Position numbers and translations under genes: made by a program. The notes beneath the pieces are model-generated. The model was not told the DNA's origin and did no database searches. It worked only from the letters and a program-made list of their open reading frames with translations. Positions 51,075 to 61,223 of a stretch of 64,000 nt of DNA are shown in pieces (position 1 is the stretch's first letter; every line of letters begins with the position of its first letter). The DNA lies in the NCBI GenBank assembly GCA_900315525.1, contig OMZO01000003.1:1-64000 (forward strand), written 5' to 3'. The DNA comes from an uncultured Prevotella sp. Its GTDB lineage: Bacteria > Bacteroidota > Bacteroidia > Bacteroidales > Bacteroidaceae.

Positions 51075-53704
51075 AACTCAACCTCAATTGTCTTCAAATC
51101 CTTAGTCTGCGAACTATTGCCGTAGAGTATCTGGTAGGTACCAGGCTTGGTACGCATGGTGTTGGTCTCTGGATCAAAGCATTCAAAACTCTTCTTCGTG
51201 AGACAAATCGTTGCTGTGCCAGTCTGTCCGGCCTTCACTTCGACACGCTGGAAGCCTCGGAGTGTTTTCAACGGTCCCTCGGTATCTGCTGTGTTGCGGA
51301 TATAGAGCTGTACAATCTCTGTTCCGTCGCAATGGCCAGTGTTCGTAACGGGAATACTCACCTGTAGGTTGTAAGCCGTATCGTCTTTTGCCTGTTTATT
51401 GGCAGCGACAATAGTGGCATCGCCTATCTCAAAGGTCGTATAGCTTTGTCCGTAGCCGAAAGCGAAGAGTGGATCGTCGAAGTAGCGATAAGTGCGTCCC
51501 TTCATAGAATAGTCTTCGTAGTCGGGCAGTTGGGCACTGTTTTTGTAGAATGTGACGGAAAGTTTACCACTGGGATTATAGTTGCCGAAGAGTACGTCAG
51601 CCACGGCAGTGCCACCTTCCTGTCCCGGATACCAAGCCTGTACAATGGCATCACAACTCTCGGTTTCTGGCTCCAGAGCGATAGCCGAACCGGAGCAGTT
51701 CACGTAAATCACCTGTTTGCCAGCAGCCTTCAAAGCTTTGAGGAAATCTCGCTGTACTTTAGGCAACTCAATGTCGGTACGGTCGCCACCCTTGAAACCT
51801 TCTATGTTAACAGGCATCTCCTCACCTTCCAGGCTCGGTGCGATACCACCTACGAAGATGACCTTGTTGATGTCCTTCAACTGGGCGATAGTCTCCTGAT
51901 AGTCGATAGGAAGCTCGCGGGCTACATCGATCTTCATCGAGGCACCCCAAGTCTTTACAGTCTTAAAGCGGACTTCTATCTGGAACTGCTGACCCTTTTC
52001 CGCTTTCAACACAGTACGGGTAGGTGTGGCGCGCCAGATATGGTGAACGAATTTCTTCTCACCATTGACGTAGAGCTCAAAGTGTCCTGTGCCCTCCACA
52101 TTCACCACATATTCCCCTGCTTCTTTCGGTGTGAAGGTTGTCTCATATTTGGCAGAGAAATCATCGATGGGCAGGTTGGGGGCGAATACATGCATGCCAG
52201 CAGTCGTCACGCTCACGGGTTTTGTGTAGTATTCTGTGGTGAAGGGTTTTCCCTCCATTTCTGTGTTGGTCCAGAAGGTTCCTTTCAAGCCTTTCTTGCC
52301 ACCGAAGGTACATTCTGTGGCCATACGGCTGTCCATCACCTTGTCGTAGGTCAGGTCGCAGCCCGGGAAATAGACCACTTTCTTCTGTTTGGCACGTATG
52401 CCGTCAAGGATGGTGACGGTGTGGTTGGGTGTGCCATTGTAGTTACCCCACATCATAGGTACGTTGTTGGCATTGGGACCGATGACAGCAATCTTTTCTG
52501 CATTGCGTCTCAGGGGCAGAATGCCACCTTTGTTCTGCAGCAGCACGATGCTCTGGCGAGCCATCTCAAGGGCGATGTTAGCAGATGCTTTCGATGACAT
52601 CGCGCTATAAGGTATCTTCGACCACTCCACTAACTTGGGATCATCCATCTCACCGAGGTCGAAACGGCCTTCAAGCAGACGGATGACGTGTTTGTCAACC
52701 TCAGCCTCGGTAATCAGTCCTCGCCGCACAGCTTCCGGAATGCTCTTGTAGGCATAGCCGTAACCGCACTCCACATCGGTACCGGCCAACGTAGCCTTTG
52801 CCGAAGCGGTGACTGGAGAGGATGAACTCTTATGCGATGTATAAAAGTCACTGACAGCACCACAGTCACTCACAACGAGATACTTGAAACCCCATTCGTC
52901 GCGAAGAATCTGCTGGAGCAGACGGTTACTACCGCAGCAGGGGTCATCGTCGAGTCGTTGATAGGCACACATCACCTCTCTGACCTTAGCATCTTGTACC
53001 AACGTCTTGAAGGCTGGCATGTAGGTTTCCCAGAAGTCGCGTACGGGAACATCTGTGAGGTTGGCGGTATGGCGGGTGTATTCAGGGCCACTATGTACGG
53101 CATAGTGCTTGGCACAGGCCCAGAGTTTGCGATACTTGGCATCCTCAGGCCCCTGCAGTCCACGCACCACCTGCGTGCCCATTACACTTGTCAGGTAGGG
53201 ATCTTCACCGTAAGTCTCCTGTCCACGTCCCCAACGAGGATCACGGAAGATGTTGACATTAGGCGTCCATACCGACAGACTGCGCATCTTCATATCCTCA
53301 CCTCCCAAGTCATACAAACGATGGTTATATTGTGCTCGCATCTCCGTACTGGCGGCATCGAACACCTTATATAATAAGTCAGGGTTGAAGGATGAGGCCA
53401 TGCCTACAGGCTCCGGGAAGTTTGTGACGTTGCCCATGTTGGCTGCTCCATGCAGGGCTTCACTCCACCAGAAGAACTTCTTGATGCCCAAGCGGGGAAT
53501 CGCGGGACTCTCATCGAGCATCAGCATCGCCTTCTCCTCAAGAGTCAGACGGCTGCAGAGATCGACAGCTCGTTCATGGGCATTCAAATCTGGATTCTGA
53601 TAAGGAAAAGTCTGTGCCGACACATACTGGCCGGCACAGATAATGAATAATACAGTTGATAATAAAGTTAGGTAATGTCTTTTTACGAATAGTCGATGAT
53701 GCAT
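51071..53704 (-). CDS. GH3 beta-xylosidase/beta-glucosidase with PA14 insertion
   Basis: An 877-residue secreted enzyme (signal about 1-30, ending VSAQ). Nucleophile Asp280 lies in YLVVSDCGAVSDF, and KHYAVHSGPEYTRH and GQETYGEDPYL are typical of beta-xylosidase-type GH3. A PA14 domain (about 475-600; GTFWTNTEMEGKPF) is inserted in the second core domain. A fibronectin-III-like domain ends the protein. It has its own -7 box and stands between two operons, so it is separately transcribed. Context favours xylo-oligosaccharide or arabinoxylan processing. Confidence 0.9.
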   Translation of the reverse strand: MHHRLFVKRHYLTLLSTVLFIICAGQYVSAQTFPYQNPDLNAHERAVDLCSRLTLEEKAMLMLDESPAIPRLGIKKFFWWSEALHGAANMGNVTNFPEPVGMASSFNPDLLYKVFDAASTEMRAQYNHRLYDLGGEDMKMRSLSVWTPNVNIFRDPRWGRGQETYGEDPYLTSVMGTQVVRGLQGPEDAKYRKLWACAKHYAVHSGPEYTRHTANLTDVPVRDFWETYMPAFKTLVQDAKVREVMCAYQRLDDDPCCGSNRLLQQILRDEWGFKYLVVSDCGAVSDFYTSHKSSSSPVTASAKATLAGTDVECGYGYAYKSIPEAVRRGLITEAEVDKHVIRLLEGRFDLGEMDDPKLVEWSKIPYSAMSSKASANIALEMARQSIVLLQNKGGILPLRRNAEKIAVIGPNANNVPMMWGNYNGTPNHTVTILDGIRAKQKKVVYFPGCDLTYDKVMDSRMATECTFGGKKGLKGTFWTNTEMEGKPFTTEYYTKPVSVTTAGMHVFAPNLPIDDFSAKYETTFTPKEAGEYVVNVEGTGHFELYVNGEKKFVHHIWRATPTRTVLKAEKGQQFQIEVRFKTVKTWGASMKIDVARELPIDYQETIAQLKDINKVIFVGGIAPSLEGEEMPVNIEGFKGGDRTDIELPKVQRDFLKALKAAGKQVIYVNCSGSAIALEPETESCDAIVQAWYPGQEGGTAVADVLFGNYNPSGKLSVTFYKNSAQLPDYEDYSMKGRTYRYFDDPLFAFGYGQSYTTFEIGDATIVAANKQAKDDTAYNLQVSIPVTNTGHCDGTEIVQLYIRNTADTEGPLKTLRGFQRVEVKAGQTGTATICLTKKSFECFDPETNTMRTKPGTYQILYGNSSQTKDLKTIEVEF

Positions 53705-53733
53705 ATACAGTCAGAATTGTTGTTTTCTGGGTG

Positions 53734-53741
53734 CAAAGGTA
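53734..53741 (-). promoter_or_regulatory. -7 box for the GH3-PA14 gene
   Basis: The minus strand reads TACCTTTG, 29 bp before the ATG at 53704 and directly after the upstream operon's terminator. Confidence 0.6.
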
Positions 53742-53742
53742 T

Positions 53743-53777
53743 AAAAAAAATGAGACATAGGAATTATCCCATGTCTC
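53743..53777 (-). terminator. Rho-independent terminator of the GH29-to-CE1/GH43 operon
   Basis: On the minus strand a stem TGAGACATGGG/CCTATGTCTCA (53751-53777, one mismatch) is followed by eight T residues (53750-53743), 46 bp after the stop of the esterase/GH43 gene. Confidence 0.85.
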
Positions 53778-53823
53778 AGATACTTTGTCAAATGTAACAT
53801 CGGTAAGAAAAATGCTAGAAAAT

Positions 53824-56800
53824 TCATTTGAATTGCCACCAATCGAGATGAACTTCTCCACTGACATCATCAAAACAGAGGAAGAGATCATGTATGCCGG
53901 TAGCATCTTTTACCGCAGTCTTGAAGCGTTTGTATTTCTCGGTCGAACCGGTAGTTGTGACTTGTACCTTTCCTACAATGGGGCCTTCTTTGCTGTCGAG
54001 ACGGACTGTTACGCTGCATTTGCCGTTGGCGGCTGCGGTTAGGGCGAATTCCTTGGCGCCCTTGCCGAAATCGACGCCACGCAGCTTGATATATTCATCG
54101 TTGTCGATGTCGAAGATGTACATGTTGCGCTTGCCTGTCGAAGTAGGCATGTCGGCAACGACACCAGTGTTTTTAATGCCCATCTTGGCACTCTTCAGTC
54201 CATAGCCCCATGCCATTGTCTCTGCCTCCACACGCTGGTAGGGGTTCAGCCACTGCAGCTGTTTCAATGGCTGTTGATCCAGCCAGTAGGGTATCTCCTC
54301 AATGGTGCCGTCGGCATGATAGGTGATTTCCTGACCGGAAACGCTGCGACGCTCGTGGTGGATGAATGTGTCGAGGTGCATCAGATCATAGTTCTGACCG
54401 AACACATAGCTATGACCCTTATAGTTGCATATGCCGGGATGGTTGCCTCTGTCTCGCAGGGTGGGGCGCATGATGTAGTTCTTCCATTCCCAAGGGCCAG
54501 TCGGCGAGTCACTCATGGCATAGCCCAAAGCCTCAGGGCAGCAGGTGGAGGCATAGCCTAGATAATAGTGTTCGTTGCGTTTATAGAACCATGGCCCCTC
54601 CTGATAATGCTTGATGTGTGGCAACTTGGTCACTTCGCCCTTCAGCGAGATCATGTCGTCGTTCAGTTTTGCATAGAAGGTGTGGGGGTTGCCCCAATAG
54701 AGGTAGGCTTGTCCGTCGGTGTCTGTATAGACAGAAGGGTCGATGTCATACCAATTGCTCTGGTCCCAAACCAATGGTTTGCCGAGAGGATCCTTGAATG
54801 GACCATAGGGTGAATCTGCTTCCAGAACAGCGATGCCATGACCGTGGAGAGGGGCATAGAGATAGTATTTCCCATTGCGCTCTACGGTTTGGATGGCCCA
54901 GGCGCCGTTTTCACGCGAGCGCCAGGGAATGTCTTTCAATGAGGCCACGGCACCGTGCTCAGTCCAGTTGGCCATGTCGGTGGTACTCCAGAGCAGCCAG
55001 TCATACATGAAGAATCCTGCAGAACTACGCTCGTTCAAGTCGGGGATATCCTCTGGTGAGGCATCGTGCGAGGTGTAGAGGAACAAGGTGTCACCCACCA
55101 CCAGCGGGGCAGGGTCGGCCGTGTATTTCGTTTGGAAGAGTGGCAGGTTCATTTCTATTTCTCCCTTTACTGCTGCCTTCAGCATCAGTGAGTCGAGCAG
55201 CGACTCGAGGGCATGTCTGCGCTCAGGCCATGTCGTATAGTCATCGGCACGCAGGGTGTATATCTTTTTTTCGCACTTCTTGCCTTCGCAGCAGTTGGAT
55301 TTGTCTGTTGTCATGCAGAACGGCTGGAGTTTCTTGCTACTGATAAACTGATCAGCCATCACGTCGGCACCGCCTATCTTGAACCAGCTCTCGGCGGTGT
55401 CATCCTTGCCAGGAATCAGTTGGATGACAAACTGCGGTTTTCCGTTAGCTGGACGGTAGCAAGCACGGTTCTTGTTCAAGTCATAACTCACCACACCATG
55501 TTCTATCTCTGCCATGTTCATGTAGTTGAAGGCGGTAGCAGGATTGTTGCAGATACTTGGCTTGAACCCTTTCGAGGGAGCCAAGTACATGTTTTGAGGA
55601 TCAGCCACAGGGGTGCCATCTACGATGAAGTAGTAGGTAAAGGCTTCGTAGATATGTTCGTCCACCTCTGCCGTCCAGATACCGTCGCTGTCACGCTCCA
55701 TGGTGATGGGCTTGTTGAAAATCTCACCAGCCAGCTTCACTTCCTTGGCATCTGGTGCCTTCATGCGGAAGATGACGCTATCGTATTTATATTCGGGTGA
55801 AATGATGGGCTTGGGGAAAAGACGTGCCATGACGCCTGGGGTAAACTGTGGCTCCTTGCCGGTAGCGGCTTTCACAGGCTTTGCGTTTTTCATGGCGGTC
55901 TCTGCTGCTGTGGGCTTGAAGAGCAGTGGCAGGGTCTCACTCAAGAAATACTTTGCATTCATCCACGTATGACCGAACTTGTCGTGGGTATATACTTTCA
56001 CACTTCGGATGCCGTGCTTATCGAGGAATTCCATATAATCGCGGGCGTTGCCGTAGAGGAAGTCGTCTGTACCTACACCGAGCCAGAGCAGGCGTATCTT
56101 GCTGTTCGTCTCAGCGGCATTATCATAGACCTTCGGTAAATCGGTTGAAGTGAACGAGCTGTAGCTGCACAAATATGCAAACTTGTCGAGGTTCAGCAAT
56201 CCGTTTGCCAATGCCTGATTGCCGCCTCGTGAGAAACCACCTATCGCCCTATGGTCTGCATCGTTAATAGTGCGGTAGTGACTTTCAATATACGGCATCA
56301 GGTCGGTTGTCAGATCAAGGCTGAACACATCCTTGCCGAATCCTGTTACAGGTATCTTCGAGAAGTCTGGCTGAGTGGGTAGCAGCTTGTAGGGGTTGCC
56401 GTAGGGTAGCACTACGATCATTTCCTCAGCTTTCCCCTCTGCCAATAAATTGTCGAGGATATAGTTTACACGCCCAACCTTATAGTACACTTCCTCGGTA
56501 TCAGTCGTACCGCTGATGAGATAGAAAACAGGGTATTTCTTGTCTGGATTCTCCTTATACTTCGGTGGCAGATATACCACAGCTTGGTTGGTGGCACCAA
56601 GACTCTTCGAGTAGTAGTGGATATAATCGATGTTCCCATGGGGCACGTCTTTGATGTCGTGAGCCAGTGAACCTTTAGAGGAAGGGATTTCCAGCAATGA
56701 GTTCTTGAAACCCTCATTGGGGAAGTACTGTGGATTTTCAGGATCCATGACGCTTGTCCCGTCCACGATGAAGCAATACGGGTACATGTCGGGTGCTGCG

Positions 56801-57006
56801 GGACCAAGTGTTGCTGTCCAGACACCATTGGCATCGCGCTGCATAGCATTGCGTCCGGCGAACTGTACATCGACCAGAACCTCTTTTGCCTGATCGTTTT
56901 TGTACTTGAAGGTGACGGTTCCATCATCATGACAGATGGTTGAGGTCTGGGCCGCAGCTATGGCAGCCCATCCGAGGAGTAGTTGTAATAAGATAGTCTT
57001 TTTCAT
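53824..57006 (-). CDS. CBM48-CE1-CBM48-partial CE1-GH43-CBM6 multifunctional enzyme
   Basis: A 1060-residue secreted protein (signal about 1-20). In order it has a CBM48-like domain (about 30-100); a CE1/esterase-D domain (about 120-365) with triad Ser259 in GGFSRGG, Asp315 in VGTDD and His346 in FGHTW; a second CBM48-like domain (about 405-475); and a shortened second esterase (about 500-610). The GH43 propeller (about 625-925) has Asp631, Asp756 and Glu803, and a CBM6-like domain (about 930-1060) ends LDWWQFK. The second esterase keeps only its start (HGVVSYDL, DDTAESWFKIGGA) and end (TWPERRHAL) and lacks a nucleophile Ser. Feruloyl or acetyl esterase plus arabinofuranosidase or xylosidase is the likely pair of activities on substituted xylan. 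Confidence 0.85.
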   Translation of the reverse strand: MKKTILLQLLLGWAAIAAAQTSTICHDDGTVTFKYKNDQAKEVLVDVQFAGRNAMQRDANGVWTATLGPAAPDMYPYCFIVDGTSVMDPENPQYFPNEGFKNSLLEIPSSKGSLAHDIKDVPHGNIDYIHYYSKSLGATNQAVVYLPPKYKENPDKKYPVFYLISGTTDTEEVYYKVGRVNYILDNLLAEGKAEEMIVVLPYGNPYKLLPTQPDFSKIPVTGFGKDVFSLDLTTDLMPYIESHYRTINDADHRAIGGFSRGGNQALANGLLNLDKFAYLCSYSSFTSTDLPKVYDNAAETNSKIRLLWLGVGTDDFLYGNARDYMEFLDKHGIRSVKVYTHDKFGHTWMNAKYFLSETLPLLFKPTAAETAMKNAKPVKAATGKEPQFTPGVMARLFPKPIISPEYKYDSVIFRMKAPDAKEVKLAGEIFNKPITMERDSDGIWTAEVDEHIYEAFTYYFIVDGTPVADPQNMYLAPSKGFKPSICNNPATAFNYMNMAEIEHGVVSYDLNKNRACYRPANGKPQFVIQLIPGKDDTAESWFKIGGADVMADQFISSKKLQPFCMTTDKSNCCEGKKCEKKIYTLRADDYTTWPERRHALESLLDSLMLKAAVKGEIEMNLPLFQTKYTADPAPLVVGDTLFLYTSHDASPEDIPDLNERSSAGFFMYDWLLWSTTDMANWTEHGAVASLKDIPWRSRENGAWAIQTVERNGKYYLYAPLHGHGIAVLEADSPYGPFKDPLGKPLVWDQSNWYDIDPSVYTDTDGQAYLYWGNPHTFYAKLNDDMISLKGEVTKLPHIKHYQEGPWFYKRNEHYYLGYASTCCPEALGYAMSDSPTGPWEWKNYIMRPTLRDRGNHPGICNYKGHSYVFGQNYDLMHLDTFIHHERRSVSGQEITYHADGTIEEIPYWLDQQPLKQLQWLNPYQRVEAETMAWGYGLKSAKMGIKNTGVVADMPTSTGKRNMYIFDIDNDEYIKLRGVDFGKGAKEFALTAAANGKCSVTVRLDSKEGPIVGKVQVTTTGSTEKYKRFKTAVKDATGIHDLFLCFDDVSGEVHLDWWQFK

Positions 57007-57041
57007 ATGTTAGTTGATAGAAAATTATTATTGTTGCAGGG

Positions 57042-58355
57042 TTACATGCCGCGGCTGACATGGGTGCGGTAGCCATAGACGGCAACGATGAGGAAGCAGA
57101 TGAAGGGGAGTACGAATGAGGCGTTGGTGGCGGGGAAATCACCGAAGACCGTGCCCTGGTCGATGATCATCGCCTGCAGCGGGGGCAGTACAGAACCACC
57201 GAGGATGGCCATGATAAGGCCGGCTGCACCGAACTTTGCGTCGTCGCCCAAGCCGTTGAGTGCAATGCCATAGATGGTTGGGAACATGAGTGACATACAG
57301 CCACTGACACAGACCAGACAGTAAAGACCCGTGCGATCCTGGAAGGCGATGACACCTGCCGTGAAAGTCATGGCCAGTACACCAAAAATAGCTAAAAGCA
57401 TGGCGGGCTTGACATATTTCATCAGGAAGGTAGCGATGAAGCGTGAACAAATAAAGAAAATCATTGCGTAGATGTTGAACTGTTGCGACAGCACTTCTGC
57501 ACTCTGCTCGTCCAAGCCCTCAGCCATGAATACGCGCGTACCATATTGTATAATAAAGGTCCAACACATGATCTGTGCACCGACATAGAAGAACTGGGCA
57601 ATCACACCCTCTGTGTAATACTTCAGAGAGAAGATGCGACGGAGGGTGACGAAGATATGCACGTCGTGGTTGGCATCGCCAATCTTAGGCATCTTCACCA
57701 TCCGGATGATGATGAGCATGGCCACAATCACCAGTCCGATGATAAGGTAGGGAGAGATGAGTATGCTCAGGTCGGCATCTTTTAGGACTTCGAACTCTGC
57801 ATCACTCAGCAGAGCACGTTCGTCGCTGCTCATGGGATTGAGTTTGGCCTGGATGAAGTTCATCGCCACAAACATGCCAATAATCGAACCGCAGGGGTTG
57901 AAGCACTGCGCCATGTTTAATCTCCGAGTAGCCGTCTCCTCTGGTCCCATCGTCAGGATGTAGGGGTTGCATGAGGTTTCGAGGAACGACAGTCCGCAGG
58001 TCATGATGAAATAGGCAATAAGGAAGCAACCGTAGATGCCCACGGCTTTCGCTGGGAAGAAGAGTAGGGCTCCTGTGGCATAGAGACCGAGGCCCATCAT
58101 CACACCAGCCTTGTAACTATGCTTGCGGATGAAGATGGCAGCAGGGAAGGCCATGCAGAAGTAACCACCGTAAAAGGCCACCTGTACCAATGTACCGTCG
58201 GTGACGCTCATGCGGAAGATCTTCGAAAAGGCTTTCACCATCGGGTTTGTGATATCGTTAGCGAATCCCCAAAGGGCGAAGCAGAAAGTGACGAGGATAA
58301 ACGGCAAGAGGAAACTCACACCGTCCTTCGTTATCAGAGATTGTTGTTGTTTCAT
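57042..58355 (-). CDS. fucP: FucP-type sugar:proton symporter (MFS)
   Basis: A 437-residue major-facilitator permease with 12 predicted helices. FALWGFANDITNP near residue 26 includes the acidic residue equivalent to the proton-coupling Asp of E. coli FucP. VQVAFYGGYFCMAFPAA, YKAGVMMGLGLYATGALLF, SFLETSCNPYIL and RLNMAQCFNPCGSIIG are FucP-family blocks. Family members carry L-fucose, glucose/galactose or related sugars. The GH29 and the oxidoreductases of the same operon favour L-fucose or L-galactose. It sits 3 bp after GH97. Confidence 0.85.
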   Translation of the reverse strand: MKQQQSLITKDGVSFLLPFILVTFCFALWGFANDITNPMVKAFSKIFRMSVTDGTLVQVAFYGGYFCMAFPAAIFIRKHSYKAGVMMGLGLYATGALLFFPAKAVGIYGCFLIAYFIMTCGLSFLETSCNPYILTMGPEETATRRLNMAQCFNPCGSIIGMFVAMNFIQAKLNPMSSDERALLSDAEFEVLKDADLSILISPYLIIGLVIVAMLIIIRMVKMPKIGDANHDVHIFVTLRRIFSLKYYTEGVIAQFFYVGAQIMCWTFIIQYGTRVFMAEGLDEQSAEVLSQQFNIYAMIFFICSRFIATFLMKYVKPAMLLAIFGVLAMTFTAGVIAFQDRTGLYCLVCVSGCMSLMFPTIYGIALNGLGDDAKFGAAGLIMAILGGSVLPPLQAMIIDQGTVFGDFPATNASFVLPFICFLIVAVYGYRTHVSRGM

Positions 58356-58358
58356 ATG

Positions 58359-60182
58359 CTATTTGATAATGTATAAAAAGCCGCCCCGAGGCTGACAATC
58401 TTGTTTGGAAGGGATTTTCTTTACTGTTCTGATATCCCATGGTTTAGCAGTGTTGTCTGCAAAGATCTGAACCTGTTTTGCTGCGATAAAACTGAGGTCG
58501 AAGTGGAGTGTTTGGGCGCTGTCGAGACCATTGATGCCTGCTACATACCAGATGTCGCCATGGCGGCGTGCCAGTACGACGCTCTCCCCAGGATAGCCAC
58601 AGACGAAACGTGTCTCATCCCAGACGGTGGGCAACTGTCCGAGGAACTGCTGAACTTCTTGTGGTTGGGCCAGGAAACTCTCTGGACTGTCGGCAAGATG
58701 CTGTAGTCCACTTTCGAAGAGTACTGTCAGTGCCAGCTCATGGGCATTGGTGGTGATGTGAGGATTCTGCGAGTCGCTGAAAGCACATGGGGTATAATCC
58801 ATCGGTCCAATCACGTTGCGTGTGAAGGGTAGGGTGGCGTTGTGCGATGCTGCCAACTTCGTGAGTCTGGGGCTGTTGTTGTACCATTCAGCCCCCAATA
58901 CACCTTCCGTTGACAACAGGTTCGGATATGTGCGTTGCCAACCACGAGGCACGGTGGCACCATGGAAATTGACGAGCAAGTGATGGCGCGCAGCACTTTT
59001 GAGTAGGTCGATGCAATAATCCATATTCAATTCGGTATCGCCTGAGAAGAAATCAATCTTCACACCAACCACGCCAATTTTCTCACACCAGGCGAACTCC
59101 TTCTCGCGGTCTTCTGGCTTGTTCAGACGGAACTTAGGTGTTGGAGCTCCATCTATCCAACCTACGGAGGAATTATACCAGATCATTGGTTTGATGCCTT
59201 TGGCTTTCGCGTAACTGACAGCATCCTCTATGGTCTTACCATCCTTCATCATGTCCCATTCTGCGTCAATTAGCACATAGGGTAGCTTGAGGGTAGCGGC
59301 CATGTCAACATACTTGCTGATGATGTTGTAATCGTTGCTGCCATGATTATTAGCCCAATAGATCCACGACACCACACCAGGCTGAATCCACTTGGTGTCA
59401 GCCAACTGACAAGGCTCTGAGACATCGGTAATCAGCGTGGATGCCACGATGTCAGCCAGTGAACCGATGATGATAGTGCGCCAAGGGGTATGCCAGTTGC
59501 CTGAGATCTTCAGGTCGTTAGTGGCAGGGGTAACTTGATAGAGTTCACCATCATTGCAAAGGCATGAGGCACTCTGGTGTTGCTCAATGTTTGCTTCGGA
59601 GATGAGTGCAAACAAGCCCTTGGCAGGTTCAATCAGGGCAGGATAGCCCCAGCGACAGGCATAACCTTCGGCATTGTTGTCATATTGTGAGCGCAGGGGG
59701 GCAACCTTGTATGTGGTTTGCAAGGGGAAATACTCCTCGTAGGCATCATTCCACTGCATGGTCCAGCGCTTCATGCCCTCGGGAATGCGATAGGTGGTTT
59801 GTTCCTTAGGCAAGGTGGCATCCTTTAGGTTAGTCAGTTCGTAGCGGAAAGCCACTCCATCGTTATAGAGGCGGACCATCAGGCGGATATCATCGCTGAG
59901 TGAGGCCAGATACTCGTTGGCCTCATTGTTACATTGCAGACGTTTACCAGCAAGCATCTGATAGTCTTCCTTCAGTGTTCGGCGGTAGGTGAGTTGGTTG
60001 GGAGTGGAAGCTGATTCAAAGCCAACGGTGGGAATCTCAATCACCTGCTGCCCCTGATAGTGAATGACCAGTCCACAACCTTTCTGTGCAACTGTAATCT
60101 TTCCGTTTGGTGAGACCATCTGCTGTGCCTCTGCGTAGATGACACAAAACACTGCAAATAATGAAATAGCAAGTCTTTTCAT
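58359..60182 (-). CDS. GH97 alpha-galactosidase/alpha-glucosidase-type enzyme
   Basis: A 607-residue secreted enzyme (signal about 1-19). The N-terminal super-sandwich begins MVSPNGKITVAQKGCGLVI, the catalytic barrel includes WIYWANNHGSNDYNIISKYVD and YVLIDAEWD, and a C-terminal all-beta domain closes it. Asp377 in GVKIDFFSGD sits where the retaining GH97 enzymes have their nucleophile, and Glu432 in LGAEWYNN is 55 residues on, as in the retaining alpha-galactosidase of B. thetaiotaomicron. The inverting SusB-type layout is therefore less likely. Alpha-galactosidase activity is inferred. Confidence 0.85.
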   Translation of the reverse strand: MKRLAISLFAVFCVIYAEAQQMVSPNGKITVAQKGCGLVIHYQGQQVIEIPTVGFESASTPNQLTYRRTLKEDYQMLAGKRLQCNNEANEYLASLSDDIRLMVRLYNDGVAFRYELTNLKDATLPKEQTTYRIPEGMKRWTMQWNDAYEEYFPLQTTYKVAPLRSQYDNNAEGYACRWGYPALIEPAKGLFALISEANIEQHQSASCLCNDGELYQVTPATNDLKISGNWHTPWRTIIIGSLADIVASTLITDVSEPCQLADTKWIQPGVVSWIYWANNHGSNDYNIISKYVDMAATLKLPYVLIDAEWDMMKDGKTIEDAVSYAKAKGIKPMIWYNSSVGWIDGAPTPKFRLNKPEDREKEFAWCEKIGVVGVKIDFFSGDTELNMDYCIDLLKSAARHHLLVNFHGATVPRGWQRTYPNLLSTEGVLGAEWYNNSPRLTKLAASHNATLPFTRNVIGPMDYTPCAFSDSQNPHITTNAHELALTVLFESGLQHLADSPESFLAQPQEVQQFLGQLPTVWDETRFVCGYPGESVVLARRHGDIWYVAGINGLDSAQTLHFDLSFIAAKQVQIFADNTAKPWDIRTVKKIPSKQDCQPRGGFLYIIK

Positions 60183-60183
60183 A

Positions 60184-61203
60184 TTACTGGAAATCTACTA
60201 AAATGCGGAATACTTTGCCTGGTGAGTCATTCCACTGTTGCATAGCTTCGGGAGCCTCCTCGGGTGTTACCACACGCGAGATGAGGCTGTCAACGGGACA
60301 GGTTCCTTTCTCCAGATAGTGGATGACGGCGCGGAAGTCTGAGGGTTGGGCATTGCGTGAACCGCGGATGTCGAGTTCTTTCTGCACAAAGTATTTCGTC
60401 TGGAAAGACACCTCAGTCTTCGCATAGCCGATGCAGATGACACGGCCCGTGAAGGCTACCTCATCGACAGCCATCTGATAGGTCATGGTGCTGCCTACGG
60501 CCTCGATGACAACATCGGGACCGAAGCCGGAGGTCATCTCCAGCAGACGGGCGTGCACATCGTCGGTCTTGGTGTTGATGGTATAGCTGGCACCCATCTC
60601 GCGGGCCAAGGCCAGCTTCTCGTCGTCGATGTCAGCGGCTACCACGGTGGCACCGCGTTGTACGGAGCGAACTACAGCACCCATGCCGACCATGCCGCAG
60701 CCAATGACGAGTACCACGTCGATATCCGTCACCTGAGCTCGGCTCACGGCATGGAAACCTACGCTCATCGGCTCGATCAGGGCGCAGGTACGTGGGGTAA
60801 GCAGACCTGCAGGGATGACTTTCTCCCAGGGCATCACGACATACTCACACATAGCACCCCACCGTTGCACGCCCAGCGTCTCGTTATGTTGGCAAGCATT
60901 CACACGACCGTTACGGCACGAGGCACACTTGCCACAGTTGGTATAGGGATTCACGGTGACAGTCATGCCGGGCTTCAGTCCCTCGGGCACGTTCTTGCCA
61001 ATCCTGACGATCTCGGCTCCCACCTCATGGCCCGGCACTACGGGCATCTTCACCATCGGGTTGCCTCCACGGAAGGTGCTGAGGTCACTGCCGCAGAAAC
61101 CTACATATTTCATTCTTAATAAGACCTCGTTGTCGCCCATTTGGGGTTCTGCGATATCTATCACCTTCATCACGGAAGGCTCACTGATTTGTATTGCTTT
61201 CAT
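60184..61203 (-). CDS. Zinc-dependent medium-chain sugar/alcohol dehydrogenase
   Basis: A 339-residue MDR-family NAD(P)-dependent dehydrogenase. Catalytic zinc ligands are Cys37 (YVGFCGSD) and His59-Glu60 (PGHEVG). The structural zinc lobe has Cys90, Cys93, Cys96 and Cys104 (TNCGKCASCRNGRVNAC). The cofactor loop VIGCGMVGMGAVV is near 165-180. The closest named types are sorbitol, threonine and L-galactonate/fuconate-type dehydrogenases. In this operon it could oxidise an aldonate or a polyol made from L-fucose or L-galactose. It starts 20 bp after the amidohydrolase gene. Confidence 0.85.
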   Translation of the reverse strand: MKAIQISEPSVMKVIDIAEPQMGDNEVLLRMKYVGFCGSDLSTFRGGNPMVKMPVVPGHEVGAEIVRIGKNVPEGLKPGMTVTVNPYTNCGKCASCRNGRVNACQHNETLGVQRWGAMCEYVVMPWEKVIPAGLLTPRTCALIEPMSVGFHAVSRAQVTDIDVVLVIGCGMVGMGAVVRSVQRGATVVAADIDDEKLALAREMGASYTINTKTDDVHARLLEMTSGFGPDVVIEAVGSTMTYQMAVDEVAFTGRVICIGYAKTEVSFQTKYFVQKELDIRGSRNAQPSDFRAVIHYLEKGTCPVDSLISRVVTPEEAPEAMQQWNDSPGKVFRILVDFQ

Positions 61204-61223
61204 TGTTTTGTTTTTTAGGTTGT

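Noticed and set aside
51446-52597. 383-residue open frame antisense to the GH3-PA14 gene
   Set aside because: Shadow frame; the sense strand carries all GH3 motifs.
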